37,982 bases of DNA, taken from a virus. The stretch covers positions 1 through 37,982 of IMG/VR virus record IMGVR_UViG_3300020419_000002. One strand, given 5' to 3'. This document shows, one piece after another, positions 17,175 through 25,663 of the stretch. How positions within the stretch are numbered: the first letter of the stretch is position 1; each line of letters opens with the position of its first letter. Below the pieces are notes generated by a model. The model saw nothing but the letters and a program-made list of their open reading frames with translations. It made no database searches and had not been told where the DNA came from. A program made the translations under genes and the position numbers.

Positions 17175-17647
17175 AATTTAGCAATCTCATAAAAAGGTTT
17201 ATTTAATACTCCGTAATTTAATTTTCTTATAAATTTAAATCCACAAAATTTTAACCATTTTATATGCAAATCATTTCTTGCATCAACATAGTTCCAAAGT
17301 AGTGGATATTTTTTGTTAAAGGTATCAACAACTCCTCTACACTCTCTTAGAAAAGGTATTGATATTTTTTCTATTTCAGGTGTAGCTAGAAACCAAATAG
17401 CTCCAACATTGTTTACACCGAAAATAGCAATAGGTATGTCTTGTACATTACATATAGTAAAACATAAGTCAGATTCAGATATTCCATAAGATATTGCCAC
17501 AATCGGCAAAGTACCTGATGCACTAAGTATTTCTCTTTTGTCCTCGTATCTAAGATTTTTTGCAAGTATCTTAGAATCAGATAATTTGGATAACCTAAAA
17601 TACCCATAATCTTCTACTCTCCTAGATGTCTTGCGATTGAGTGACAT
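17150..17647 (-). CDS. T7 gp13-like protein (GNAT-like fold)
   Basis: A 165-residue protein at the T7 gene 13 position. The segment YPLLWNYVDARNDLHIKWLK followed by CGFKFI matches the C-terminal motif of T7 gp13 (LWNYV...HIRFLK...GA). The family resembles acetyltransferase folds and is needed for virion morphogenesis, although T7 gp13 itself may not stay in particles. The start at 17647 is chosen because GGGAGGG lies just before it; an upstream in-frame ATG at 17668 has no such site and lies deeper in the gp12-like gene. Confidence 0.8.
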   Translation of the reverse strand: MSLNRKTSRRVEDYGYFRLSKLSDSKILAKNLRYEDKREILSASGTLPIVAISYGISESDLCFTICNVQDIPIAIFGVNNVGAIWFLATPEIEKISIPFLRECRGVVDTFNKKYPLLWNYVDARNDLHIKWLKFCGFKFIRKLNYGVLNKPFYEIAKLCVNQYQV

Positions 17648-20000
17648 AATATCCCTCCCAATTTGCATTAATAAAGTTGGAAGGTAAATGAGAATTATTT
17701 TTTAATATTATTGACAAGTTGTCATTTCTTGATTGTACAGCAAATTTAAAATCACCATCTTCTAAATTAACCTGACCTAATAAACCAGCACCAGTTATTG
17801 TACCAGTAAATATAGATTTAGATGTATCTCTAGTTTTAGGTGTTACTTCTGTTGTGAAGAAACCAGTATTGTTAAATGACACACTCCAGTTTCTAATTTG
17901 TAATCTACCTTCCTTAACAGAAATTCTAGCTCCATTACTATCAGCTAATTGAACAAATTGTTGTGAAAACTTAAAACTAAATTCGTATTGTTCTCCAACA
18001 AAGAATTTAAAATTACTCAAATCTCCTGACACAGTTATTGTTGTACCAGTTTGTGTATTAGTTAATATCTCTCTACCAGCTTTATTTGAACCACCTACTC
18101 TACCTACAACTTTCATAGGATTAGTAATAGTGTATGGAAGAGTTATTGTTGTTATGTTTGTTGATGCAGAATAAACAACTGAAGTACATTCAGCTTCTGT
18201 TAATTTTCTGTCTAAGTGTGTAAGATATGTAGCACCAGTATCAACGAGAGCTGGTGAAACATCTACTTCTTCTAAGTAAACACCGTCACTTCTCTCATTT
18301 ACAATAATTAATTTATTTTCAATAAAATCTATATTTAAAATTTTATCTGACGATAGTGTACCGTAATCCCACTTATGCCAAGCACTCTGTAATCTTTTTA
18401 CACCTGATACATAATATTGATATATGTAAATACAATTTTCATTATCAGAACTTAATACAGCTAATATATTTTCGTTTGTAGCTGAAGTAATTTTAAAAAC
18501 ATTTTTAGGAATATATACTGGAATATTTGCTGTAATATCATCAGCTCTTTTTGTATCGGTATCTGAAGCAATATAAAATTCTCTCATACCAGTATAATCA
18601 CCTTTTGGAAATGTAAAGAATACATTACTACCAGCACCTTTAGGTTTTGTTTTTCTGTCTGCTTCAAATTCTGTTGCAACATTTATAGCAACATTAGATG
18701 CTGTTAGTGTTGCTTCACCACTCATTATAAATTGTGTTTGGTCACTAAATAAAAGTAATTCTTCATCAAAAGAAATGGCGTGTCTTAAAATAGAAACTTT
18801 TGTGTGTGTACTAGCAATATCAATAGGGTCAGTATCTAATAATTGAGTTACCGTTTCAGGAAAGAAATCAAAGAACTCACCAGCTCGTGACATAATAACA
18901 TTTTCATCAGACAAAAAACCAAGTCTATTTCTATGAAAGAATAAATCATTTAATTTTCTGCCAACAAAACTAGGAGTCAAAGCTGATTCTTCATCTCCAG
19001 CAACTCTTTGTCCGTATTTAGGTGTTGTATAATCAGTACCACCTACTTGATATGTTGTACCATCAAGTTGTGTAAATCTAAAATTACCGTCAGCTGTTCT
19101 TATAAGTGCGTGTGGTAGTGTTGTTGAATCCAATTCAACTTTTATATCAGGTGCAACAGTTTCTTTCCAAACACCATCACCATCTTGAAACTCTTCAAAT
19201 ATAACATAGTAGTTATCAAAAGTATTACCAGCATCACCAGTAACTTCAACAACCATATTATTAATAGCTGGTGAGGGTAAATCAGCAAAGTTTTGTACTT
19301 TGTCTTTTACTACTTGAGAAGCATCATTTCCATAACCATCAGATGAACTTACATTTAAAGTTCCAGTTGATTTTGTAATACCTATACTACCAACACCTAT
19401 TTCTGTTACAGTAACATTTGCTGGTGGACTACCTTGTATTGCAGAAAATAAAGCATCTCTAATAGTTTTACCGTTACTAGAACCACTAGTAGTATATACT
19501 GTATTGTCAATAGTTAATGAATAACTAGCTGAAGATACTCCTTGTGTTACTGTATATACAGCTTGTTCTATTTTGGCTGGAGATGTTGTGCTTGAAAAAG
19601 CTGGGGAAGTATTTTTATTTAATATAAATGTAAAATCAGCAACAGTTGTCGCTACATAATCTTGTTTTGGATTTGTTGCATTTAAATAATTAAGAGCATT
19701 TGTTTGAGTTACTACCGTTTTTTCTGTTCCATCAAGTTCAAAAACTTTTATATTACCAGCTGAAATAGAAATAATATATCTTTCAGTTACATCTCTATTA
19801 ATAGTGTGAACAAAAGAATTAGCAAAACTTGATGTAGATATTTTTGCAATATGTTTGCTTGGTGGTCTTTTCTTTAATCCCTCTACAACTGAACTAAATC
19901 CATTTATTTGTTCATCAGCTTGAGAAGGTAATCTTAATATTTCAGGTTGTTGTGATACCCCTTGTACTAAATTAGGTATTGTTCTTGACACTAAAGGCAT
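17622..20000 (-). CDS. Tail tubular protein B (T7 gp12-like nozzle)
   Basis: A 792-residue protein, near the length of T7 gp12 (794). The opening MPLVSRTIPNLVQGVSQQPE is typical of the family (a 'GVSQQP' motif close to the N-terminus), and later segments such as FLSDENVIMSRAGEFFDFFP are conserved in podovirus nozzle proteins. It forms the tip of the short tail through which DNA leaves. It starts within one base of the gp11-like stop, with AGAGGT upstream, and its end overlaps the gp13-like gene. Confidence 0.93.
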   Translation of the reverse strand: MPLVSRTIPNLVQGVSQQPEILRLPSQADEQINGFSSVVEGLKKRPPSKHIAKISTSSFANSFVHTINRDVTERYIISISAGNIKVFELDGTEKTVVTQTNALNYLNATNPKQDYVATTVADFTFILNKNTSPAFSSTTSPAKIEQAVYTVTQGVSSASYSLTIDNTVYTTSGSSNGKTIRDALFSAIQGSPPANVTVTEIGVGSIGITKSTGTLNVSSSDGYGNDASQVVKDKVQNFADLPSPAINNMVVEVTGDAGNTFDNYYVIFEEFQDGDGVWKETVAPDIKVELDSTTLPHALIRTADGNFRFTQLDGTTYQVGGTDYTTPKYGQRVAGDEESALTPSFVGRKLNDLFFHRNRLGFLSDENVIMSRAGEFFDFFPETVTQLLDTDPIDIASTHTKVSILRHAISFDEELLLFSDQTQFIMSGEATLTASNVAINVATEFEADRKTKPKGAGSNVFFTFPKGDYTGMREFYIASDTDTKRADDITANIPVYIPKNVFKITSATNENILAVLSSDNENCIYIYQYYVSGVKRLQSAWHKWDYGTLSSDKILNIDFIENKLIIVNERSDGVYLEEVDVSPALVDTGATYLTHLDRKLTEAECTSVVYSASTNITTITLPYTITNPMKVVGRVGGSNKAGREILTNTQTGTTITVSGDLSNFKFFVGEQYEFSFKFSQQFVQLADSNGARISVKEGRLQIRNWSVSFNNTGFFTTEVTPKTRDTSKSIFTGTITGAGLLGQVNLEDGDFKFAVQSRNDNLSIILKNNSHLPSNFINANWEGYYVTQSQDI

Positions 20001-20602
20001 TAGTAACCTCTGTATCTGTTAACTATATAATTCTGTTCAGGTGTATCAAATATAGAATAATCACCAGTTGCAGATTCTGCTTGTAATAATATTGAGTATG
20101 CCTTCTTTTCATCTTCAGTTGTAAACTTGTGTAAAGCATTAGCTCCTAATGTTCTATCGTGAAATATTCTTGCACTTCTAATTGTAATATATTTTTTTGC
20201 TTGTTCAGGAATATCCTCAAAATTTAATAAATAAACAACAACTACATCTTCAAAATTTTTTTCAAAAACATCTGAGTTAGTTGCTAAGTTATATAAAAAA
20301 TCATTTCTTTGAACAACATCATAATCTTGTTTAGGATACTTTCTAGGATTAAGTTCTACTCGGACAACATTTGTAGCTATGGGTATTCTGTTTGCTGTGT
20401 TTCTAGCTAACTGAACTTTGTAGTGTGTATTAAAATGCCAACCTTCAGATTGAACATCTCTTGCTACTTCATTCAAAACATTTTTTGCTACTGTTCCGTC
20501 AACTGGTAATGTACCTATAAGTGTATTTAAAGGAGCTTCACCAATGGTAGAAAGAATTGTATTTACAGCTTCTAATTCTGTTGTTCTATGTGTAATTGTC
20601 AT
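20000..20602 (-). CDS. Tail tubular protein A (T7 gp11-like)
   Basis: A 200-residue protein matching T7 gp11 in length (196) and in its N-terminal motif ELEAVNTILSTIGEAPLNTL. It forms the adaptor ring between portal and nozzle. The middle region GWHFNTHY is also typical. The ATG lies only a few bases after the base of a rho-independent terminator hairpin (20603-20635) and has no Shine-Dalgarno site, which is unusual for an essential structural gene. It may be made from read-through transcripts, giving less gp11 than capsid protein. Confidence 0.92.
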   Translation of the reverse strand: MTITHRTTELEAVNTILSTIGEAPLNTLIGTLPVDGTVAKNVLNEVARDVQSEGWHFNTHYKVQLARNTANRIPIATNVVRVELNPRKYPKQDYDVVQRNDFLYNLATNSDVFEKNFEDVVVVYLLNFEDIPEQAKKYITIRSARIFHDRTLGANALHKFTTEDEKKAYSILLQAESATGDYSIFDTPEQNYIVNRYRGY

Positions 20603-20635
20603 AATAAAAATAGGGGAGTTTTTACACCCCCCTAT
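20603..20635 (-). terminator. Rho-independent terminator between capsid and gp11 genes
   Basis: On the minus strand ATAGGGG pairs with CCCCTAT around a 12-base interval, and is followed directly by TTTTATTAT. Extra C and G residues may lengthen the stem. The position, between capsid (ends 20644) and gp11 (starts 20602), is that of the T7 T-phi terminator, which limits expression of tail genes relative to capsid. Confidence 0.85.
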
Positions 20636-20643
20636 CCTCTAGT

Positions 20644-21597
20644 CTATGCAGTTTTAATTGATACAGCACATTCAGGTCTTAGGATACCAGCTCCCATTAC
20701 CATTCTTGCTGTCATTAATGTACCTAATCTTCTTGGGTCATAAGTTACCTCAGTTACCAAGTTCTTAGCCATCAATGCACCAATAGCACTTTTGTGAAAC
20801 ATTACTGCTGTGTGATTTGAGAAATCACCAGTATAAGTATTGTTCTGACCAGTAGTTGAATCACTACTTTGGTCAGCAAAAGCATCTACTGCTGTATTTG
20901 ATTTTATTACTGGAACTCCACCAATAGCAACGACAGAACCTCTACCGAAGTCACCGTTGTTATCAGAGAAATCTCTGCTTACTAATTTATCTACATTAGC
21001 AAGTTTGTAATAAATATCAGGGTTAACAACAATCACTCTATCATTAGATGGTACATCATTCTCGTCTAGTCTTTGAATACCTTCAAAGATAGAAGAAATC
21101 ATTGAGTCCATATTTGTGTTAGAGTCAGCATCAGTAATTTCTAAACCACCAGCTGTATCACCACTAATATTTGCACTTGCTTGTGAAGCAAGAATCATTA
21201 GTGACATTAGATGTTTGTCTACTCTGTTTGATAAGGCACGAGCCAATTCGCTAGAATAAATTGACCTCACTTCGTAACTGCTCTTAATTTCGTCAAGTTC
21301 AGCTACGAAAGCACTTGATACTAGCATATCATCAAGATTAATAATTTTCTCTTGATGCTTGATTGCTGTGCCAGTTATTTCAGTTCCAACAGTATGATAA
21401 GAACTTGATGTCTTACCAGTAATTGCGAAACTTGCACTCTTACCCTGAGTTAATGTTCTTTTCTGAACCATATTCAGCATTAGGTTCTCTCTTTGAAATA
21501 CAGAAAGAACTTCCCCTGAAAACTTTTTCAGAAAAAGAGCATTAGCATCACCAGTAGCAAGAGCTTGACCTAGTCTACTTACAGTTGCATTTGCCAT
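20644..21597 (-). CDS. Major capsid protein (T7 gp10-like)
   Basis: A 317-residue capsid protein with the HK97-type fold expected for this group; T7 gp10A has 345. Signs are the N-terminal MANATVSRLGQAL, FSGEVLSVFQRENLML, the region DDMLVSSAFVAELDEIKSSY and the late VTYDPRRLGTLMTARMVMG. It forms the icosahedral head with the scaffold and portal. The ATG at 21597 has AAGGAGAAAAC upstream. Two stem-loops lie in the leader and a strong terminator follows, both consistent with high, separately controlled expression. Confidence 0.95.
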   Translation of the reverse strand: MANATVSRLGQALATGDANALFLKKFSGEVLSVFQRENLMLNMVQKRTLTQGKSASFAITGKTSSSYHTVGTEITGTAIKHQEKIINLDDMLVSSAFVAELDEIKSSYEVRSIYSSELARALSNRVDKHLMSLMILASQASANISGDTAGGLEITDADSNTNMDSMISSIFEGIQRLDENDVPSNDRVIVVNPDIYYKLANVDKLVSRDFSDNNGDFGRGSVVAIGGVPVIKSNTAVDAFADQSSDSTTGQNNTYTGDFSNHTAVMFHKSAIGALMAKNLVTEVTYDPRRLGTLMTARMVMGAGILRPECAVSIKTA

Positions 21598-21679
21598 AAG
21601 TTTTCTCCTTTTCTCTTGTTAATTGTTAATGTTAAGCTACCCTATCTACTTTTTTACTCAGAAAAGTTATCACTCGTAA

Positions 21680-21725
21680 GTGGCTTATCTTTTAAAATTT
21701 TGATAAGTCACCTCTCTAAAGAGAG
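21680..21725 (-). promoter_or_regulatory. Tandem stem-loops in the capsid leader
   Basis: Two inverted repeats lie between the stop at 21733 and the capsid start. One is CTCTCT/AGAGAG (21712-21725) with a two-base loop. The other pairs GTGGCTTATC (21680-21689) with GATAAGTCAC (21702-21711) around an AT-rich palindromic loop, with one G-U on the plus strand or A-C on the minus strand. No T-tract follows on the minus strand, so transcript processing or stabilisation of capsid mRNA is likelier than termination. Confidence 0.5.
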
Positions 21726-21732
21726 ATGATGA

Positions 21733-22008
21733 CTATGATAATTTAGTACCTAACTTCCAACTTCTTACTGCCCAGTAAACTGGTGATAAGTTTTTTTGTC
21801 CTTTCACTTTTGCTAGTGTTGCTTTATGTCTAGCCATAAAAGATTTTCTTCTTGCTGGGTCATCTCGCTTGATGCTCATATTGGCATCTCCAAAACGAAT
21901 TGTTTTTATGTTTCCATTAGATTGGTTTTTAACAAATACTTTAAATTTTTTGTTACCTTTAGTTTCCCTAATAATTTTATTTAATGGTTTATTTTCTTTA
22001 TTTGACAT
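21733..22008 (-). CDS. Small conserved basic phage protein
   Basis: A 91-residue basic protein. The central stretch RFGDANMSIKRDDPARRKSF followed by MARH and a C-terminal YWAVRSWKLG is a pattern I recall from a small conserved phage family (possibly the one called DUF5754). The arrangement KFKVFVKN...KTIRFGD suggests a compact beta-rich fold. It overlaps the preceding gene by 11 bases and lies directly upstream of the capsid gene, so a role in head assembly is plausible but unproved. Confidence 0.75.
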   Translation of the reverse strand: MSNKENKPLNKIIRETKGNKKFKVFVKNQSNGNIKTIRFGDANMSIKRDDPARRKSFMARHKATLAKVKGQKNLSPVYWAVRSWKLGTKLS

Positions 22009-22234
22009 CTTCTAAAACATACCCTTGACCTATTTGTCTTAATCTATGTACTTCTTCATTTACACAAGCATACCCCCAAACTTGTTGTTGTTCTTCTTCT
22101 GTAAGTTTCTTTTTCTTAATATCTTCAATAACAGTTTCTACCTCGTCACAAGTTGTCACAGTACCAACATATCTTTCTTCACCAGTAGAAAGTAAAAGAT
22201 ACAATGCAAAAAAAGGAAGTATTTGTATACTCAT
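21998..22234 (-). CDS. Small protein with N-terminal hydrophobic segment
   Basis: A 78-residue protein. Residues 3-16 (IQILPFFALYLLLS) form a short membrane anchor or an uncleaved signal sequence. The remainder is charged and probably helical (VETVIEDIKKKKLTEEEQQQ), with Cys28 and Cys55 that could form a disulphide if exported. Its ATG overlaps the stop of the preceding small gene (ATGA), so it is translated by coupling. I do not recognise the family. Confidence 0.65.
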   Translation of the reverse strand: MSIQILPFFALYLLLSTGEERYVGTVTTCDEVETVIEDIKKKKLTEEEQQQVWGYACVNEEVHRLRQIGQGYVLEDVK

Positions 22235-22374
22235 TTTCCAATTTGTTTTTGTGCTTTTTTATGTGCAGAATTAAAAGACTTACCCTGATTTATTTCTTTA
22301 ATCATCATACTCATATGTTTTTTAGAATGATGTTTAGAATGTATCTTGAGTTTTTCTCTTGTCTTTTTATCCAT
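22231..22374 (-). CDS. Small basic protein, 47 residues
   Basis: The frame from ATG 22374 encodes a His- and Lys-rich protein (MDKKTREKLKIHSKHHSKKH, later SFNSAHKKAQKQIGK). Its start overlaps the stop of the upstream gene (TAATG) and its stop overlaps the next start (ATGA). Such tight overlaps on both sides strongly support translation. The composition suggests nucleic-acid binding. No family is recognised. Confidence 0.65.
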   Translation of the reverse strand: MDKKTREKLKIHSKHHSKKHMSMMIKEINQGKSFNSAHKKAQKQIGK

Positions 22375-22550
22375 TATTTTACTTTTAACTTTTTCTTAAA
22401 ACCACCTTGCATATTTTTGTAAGCATCAGATGAAATAGTAGATTTCTTTTTTGACCTAGATGTACCAGCTTTTTTTCTTTTGTTTATATTGTAATACAAA
22501 CCTTTCTTAGCTGTTTTACCACTTTTAGTTTTATGAGTATGTTTTGGCAT
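22374..22550 (-). CDS. Small conserved basic head-region protein, 58 residues
   Basis: The frame from ATG 22550, with AAGGAGAAAAT upstream, encodes a very basic protein: MPKHTHKTKSGKTAKKG, then YNINKRKKAGTSRSKKKSTI and a C-terminal AYKNMQGGFKKK. I recall the pattern 'NINKRKKAGTSRSK...AYxNMxxGF' from other marine phages near head genes, without known function. The charge would suit binding of DNA or of the acidic scaffold. Confidence 0.72.
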   Translation of the reverse strand: MPKHTHKTKSGKTAKKGLYYNINKRKKAGTSRSKKKSTISSDAYKNMQGGFKKKLKVK

Positions 22551-22569
22551 ATTTTCTCCTTATAGATTA

Positions 22570-22950
22570 TTATTTCTTCTTTATGAAACTTGAAACACCT
22601 TTGATTCCAAAAGAAGCCGATATACTTATGAGTATTCCCCATTGTAGAAATTCAGGTAAATCTTCTCTAAGAAATCTAAACCCTTCTTTCAATACTGGGT
22701 GCATACCCTCAAAAAAACAAAGTGTCATAATTCCTATAAACCAAATTGTCCATAGCTCATCTTTTATACTGGAGCTAGAAGCATCAGCCATAGATTGTTC
22801 CCACTCACCAGTTTTTTCAATCTTAGATTTTTGTGCAGTAAGTTTTGTTAATTCTACTTCTTGTTTTAGTTGTGCTTTCTTTTGCCTACCTTCTAACCAA
22901 GTACCAGCAAGAGATGTTATGCCACTAAATATAGAAGAGAATGGAATCAT
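22570..22950 (-). CDS. Membrane protein, possible three-helix holin
   Basis: A 126-residue protein. After a weakly hydrophobic N-terminus (IPFSSIFSGITSLAGTWLEG) and a charged helical section (22-57) there are two clear membrane segments, about 66-85 (ELWTIWFIGIMTLCFFEGM) and 101-121. The layout resembles three-helix holins seen in gene transfer agents and marine phages. It lies among head genes and overlaps the scaffold stop (ATGA). If it is a holin, the phage has two candidates, this one and the gene at 4744. A minor virion protein is the alternative. Confidence 0.55.
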   Translation of the reverse strand: MIPFSSIFSGITSLAGTWLEGRQKKAQLKQEVELTKLTAQKSKIEKTGEWEQSMADASSSSIKDELWTIWFIGIMTLCFFEGMHPVLKEGFRFLREDLPEFLQWGILISISASFGIKGVSSFIKKK

Positions 22951-23774
22951 ATTATACTACTTTTACCTAATCGTCTTTCCACCATCTCTCTAAATGCTGG
23001 GTCTTTCTCGTATTTAGGATTATTCATATCAGTAGTCATTTCATTAATAGAAGCATAAGGAGCATCTGAAGAATAATCAGGACTTACACCTTCAAATAAA
23101 TCAGGTTGCTTTTGTGTGTTAGGTGACAAACCAGCTCTACTCATCAAACCACCTAATGCCATATTAATTTGTTCTACTGTTCCGTAATCAACAGTATGGT
23201 TAAAAGCATTTTTCTCTTGTTCAGATAAATTCTCACTTGCCCAACCCATCAATGATTCATAACTATCTTTACCACCTACCGTTTGGTGTACAGCATCAAT
23301 GTGAGTATTAGCGATAGCTTTTTGACCTTCAATATAACTATCAACCAATCCTTTAGGTAAACCAAGTTCTTCTAACTCGTTGTAACTTTTTTCGGTTAGA
23401 CCACCTTCAGCTTCAAATTCATCATAAAATTTTTGTAAAGGAACTTGCTCTACATCTCCATCATCTTGTGGTTGTTCTTCAGTTTGTGTTTCCTCTTCGC
23501 CTGATGATTGCTTCTTCTCTAGTTGAGAATATGCTTTTGCCATTTCTTCTGCACTAGTAAATTTTTCAGGCAACCAATCAGGTCTTGTTTCGTCTGAAGA
23601 TTCAGCTCCCATTGGTCTTGTATCAGGTGTACTTATCTCAGCAACAGTACCGTCTTTAGATGTCACAACATCTTTAGTAATATCAATACCTTCTTTTGCT
23701 AAGTTTTCTTGACTTGTATCCACATCATCATAAATTTGATTTGGACTTATTTCTACTCGTTCTGTGTTACTCAT
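22947..23774 (-). CDS. Scaffold (capsid assembly) protein, T7 gp9-like
   Basis: A 275-residue acidic protein between portal and capsid, as in T7 (gp9, 307 residues). RPDWLPEKFTSAEEMAKAY is a common signature of phage scaffolds, followed by a Glu/Gln-rich disordered region (88-112) and a helical C-terminal half. The last residues are basic (VERRLGKSS), typical of the part that binds capsid subunits. The ATG at 23774 has AAGTGAGGTAAAAATAT upstream. Confidence 0.88.
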   Translation of the reverse strand: MSNTERVEISPNQIYDDVDTSQENLAKEGIDITKDVVTSKDGTVAEISTPDTRPMGAESSDETRPDWLPEKFTSAEEMAKAYSQLEKKQSSGEEETQTEEQPQDDGDVEQVPLQKFYDEFEAEGGLTEKSYNELEELGLPKGLVDSYIEGQKAIANTHIDAVHQTVGGKDSYESLMGWASENLSEQEKNAFNHTVDYGTVEQINMALGGLMSRAGLSPNTQKQPDLFEGVSPDYSSDAPYASINEMTTDMNNPKYEKDPAFREMVERRLGKSSII

Positions 23775-23789
23775 ATATTTTTACCTCAC

Positions 23790-25412
23790 TTAAAAGTTTT
23801 TATCTTCAACAGCTAATTCACCATCTTGGTTCATTGTAACTGCTTTGTTATTTTTGTCTATGTGTTCAGCCATCTTATTTACCACTTGAGGTTGCATTAC
23901 AGCTTGGCTCATCATTTGTTGTTGATATGCTTGGTTTTGTTCATCAGCTATTTGCTCTTTGGTTTTTATCAATCCATCAATATCAATAGCATTTGCCACA
24001 GCAAATTTATGAATAGCATTATCAAGGTTTATGTGCCTTGCTAGTGTTTCAGCTCCTAGTGTTTGTGCTAAGTCAGATATGAATGTTATTAATCTCACTC
24101 TATCTGAAGCTCTACCTAGACTTTCTAAACCTACCAGTATCTTTACTTTTACTAAATCTGCTGGAAGGTCAGGAAGAAGTTTTGCTTCTCTAAGCAAATT
24201 CATCTTCACTCTTAAATACGGTATCTGAAACTCATTTGTTAAGATACCATAAACATTACCCAACTGTTCTTGTAGTTCGTTTTTGAGTAATTCTATTTCA
24301 GTAGCTGTAACTCTTTCTGCTTGTCTTTGTACAGAAGAATTTAACAAGAAAGCAAACTGTAATCTTTGCTCTATTCTTGCCATTGTTTCTAATGCTACTC
24401 TAAAATCATTAAACTTGTTTGCTTGTAATACACTTACATCACCAGCTGAACCCTCTATAATAGCTCCATTTGGTGCTTTTGCTAGACTTCTAGCTCTTGT
24501 TGTTCCGTTAGGTGAAACCATAAATAACATTTTAGAAGATGCTGAACTACCTTCTATAATAGATTTTGTTAATCCTTCTAAACTTCGTAAGTCACCAATT
24601 ACATTTTCAACTAATCCTCTACCATAAGACATACCGTCTATAAGATTAAATGTAAGTGGTATATAAGGTAAATTATCATCAGTAAAATTTTGTTTACTTA
24701 TTATAATTTTACCAGCTTCTTGTATAACCATATACCCTTCTTTATCTTTTTGCACACAAGTATATAGTTCAACATTCCCACCTTTATCTTTATCTTCTTT
24801 AGGTATTTTGTTTGCAATTTCTTCAGGTAAGTTTTCAACAGCAATCATTTCTTTAATTACTATCTTAATAGGAATACCTCTTGGACTCCTACTTATTGTA
24901 TAATTATCAAGTCTATAAACTTTTAATCCAGTATCAGTAACTCTTAATAATGTATTTCCTGACACTATTAATTGTTTCAATGCTTCGTATACAGCAACCC
25001 TATCATTAGTCGCATCAATGTTATCCATTATGGCTTTTTCTATTTTAGCTAAACCTTGTTGAACTCCTTGTTTAGCTTCAGGGTCATCAGATACTTTTTT
25101 AAAAACTAATTCGTCAACATCTAATCTGAAGAAGGGAGCTTGGGGAGGAAACAAAGCCAACATCAGTTTAGATGCCAACGAAAGGACACCCCTTGAACCA
25201 ACACTTTGAAAAGGTGTGGTATATTCAGTAGCTTCATTTGCTCCTGAAGGTGGGTATAAATATGGTATTGTAAGCTCGGCTGAATCTCTTGCTCTGTTTA
25301 AGTATATCTCTCTATTCAGTTGCATCTTCTGATACTGTCCTTGAATAGTTGTGGGTTTACCAGTTCCACTATTACTATCATTCATTGGAATGTTGTAAGA
25401 TTCAGTTGCCAT
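23790..25412 (-). CDS. Portal protein (T7 gp8-like head-tail connector)
   Basis: A 540-residue protein close to T7 gp8 (536). Family signs include the N-terminal RARDSAELTIPYLYPPSG, then GSRGVLSLASKLMLALFPPQ, and YGRGLVENVIGDLRSLEGL in the middle. It forms the dodecameric ring at one head vertex through which DNA is packaged and ejected, and binds the terminase and gp11. The C-terminus is Gln-rich and disordered. The gene lies directly before the scaffold. Confidence 0.95.
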   Translation of the reverse strand: MATESYNIPMNDSNSGTGKPTTIQGQYQKMQLNREIYLNRARDSAELTIPYLYPPSGANEATEYTTPFQSVGSRGVLSLASKLMLALFPPQAPFFRLDVDELVFKKVSDDPEAKQGVQQGLAKIEKAIMDNIDATNDRVAVYEALKQLIVSGNTLLRVTDTGLKVYRLDNYTISRSPRGIPIKIVIKEMIAVENLPEEIANKIPKEDKDKGGNVELYTCVQKDKEGYMVIQEAGKIIISKQNFTDDNLPYIPLTFNLIDGMSYGRGLVENVIGDLRSLEGLTKSIIEGSSASSKMLFMVSPNGTTRARSLAKAPNGAIIEGSAGDVSVLQANKFNDFRVALETMARIEQRLQFAFLLNSSVQRQAERVTATEIELLKNELQEQLGNVYGILTNEFQIPYLRVKMNLLREAKLLPDLPADLVKVKILVGLESLGRASDRVRLITFISDLAQTLGAETLARHINLDNAIHKFAVANAIDIDGLIKTKEQIADEQNQAYQQQMMSQAVMQPQVVNKMAEHIDKNNKAVTMNQDGELAVEDKNF

Positions 25413-25421
25413 TAATTATCC

Positions 25422-25661
25422 TTATGCTGTTGGGAAATTAACACCACTTGAGCTAAGTCCTGAAGAAGCTAGAGGTATTCTTAAAGAACTTCTACCTACT
25501 CTTTTCTTTTCCGTAACCCTTGCTCTACCTTTAGCTTCAGATTCAGCATCAATCGGTGCTGATTGTTTTCTTTCAGCTGTCACATCTTGCACCTTAACTG
25601 GTGGTTCAGGTGGTGGAGGTGGAGGTGGTGGAGGACTTGGAGCTTTTGGTGACATACACAT
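25422..25661 (-). CDS. Proline-rich virion-associated protein (T7 gp7.3-like)
   Basis: A 79-residue protein with nine consecutive prolines (residues 10-18), a charged middle and a C-terminus GRSSLRIPLASSG...VNFPTA. The order just before the portal, the small size and a C-terminal 'K-S-L/S-x-SSG' pattern match T7 gp7.3, a small tail-assembly and host-range protein. The ATG at 25661 is used; GGAGATGAG lies upstream inside the end of the preceding gene. Function is by position and weak similarity. Confidence 0.6.
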   Translation of the reverse strand: MCMSPKAPSPPPPPPPPPEPPVKVQDVTAERKQSAPIDAESEAKGRARVTEKKRVGRSSLRIPLASSGLSSSGVNFPTA

Positions 25662-25663
25662 AT

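Noticed and set aside
21700-21716. GAGGTGAC in the capsid leader as a degenerate late promoter
   Set aside because: The initiation half (CACTTTAG) is missing and the bases are part of the stem-loops.
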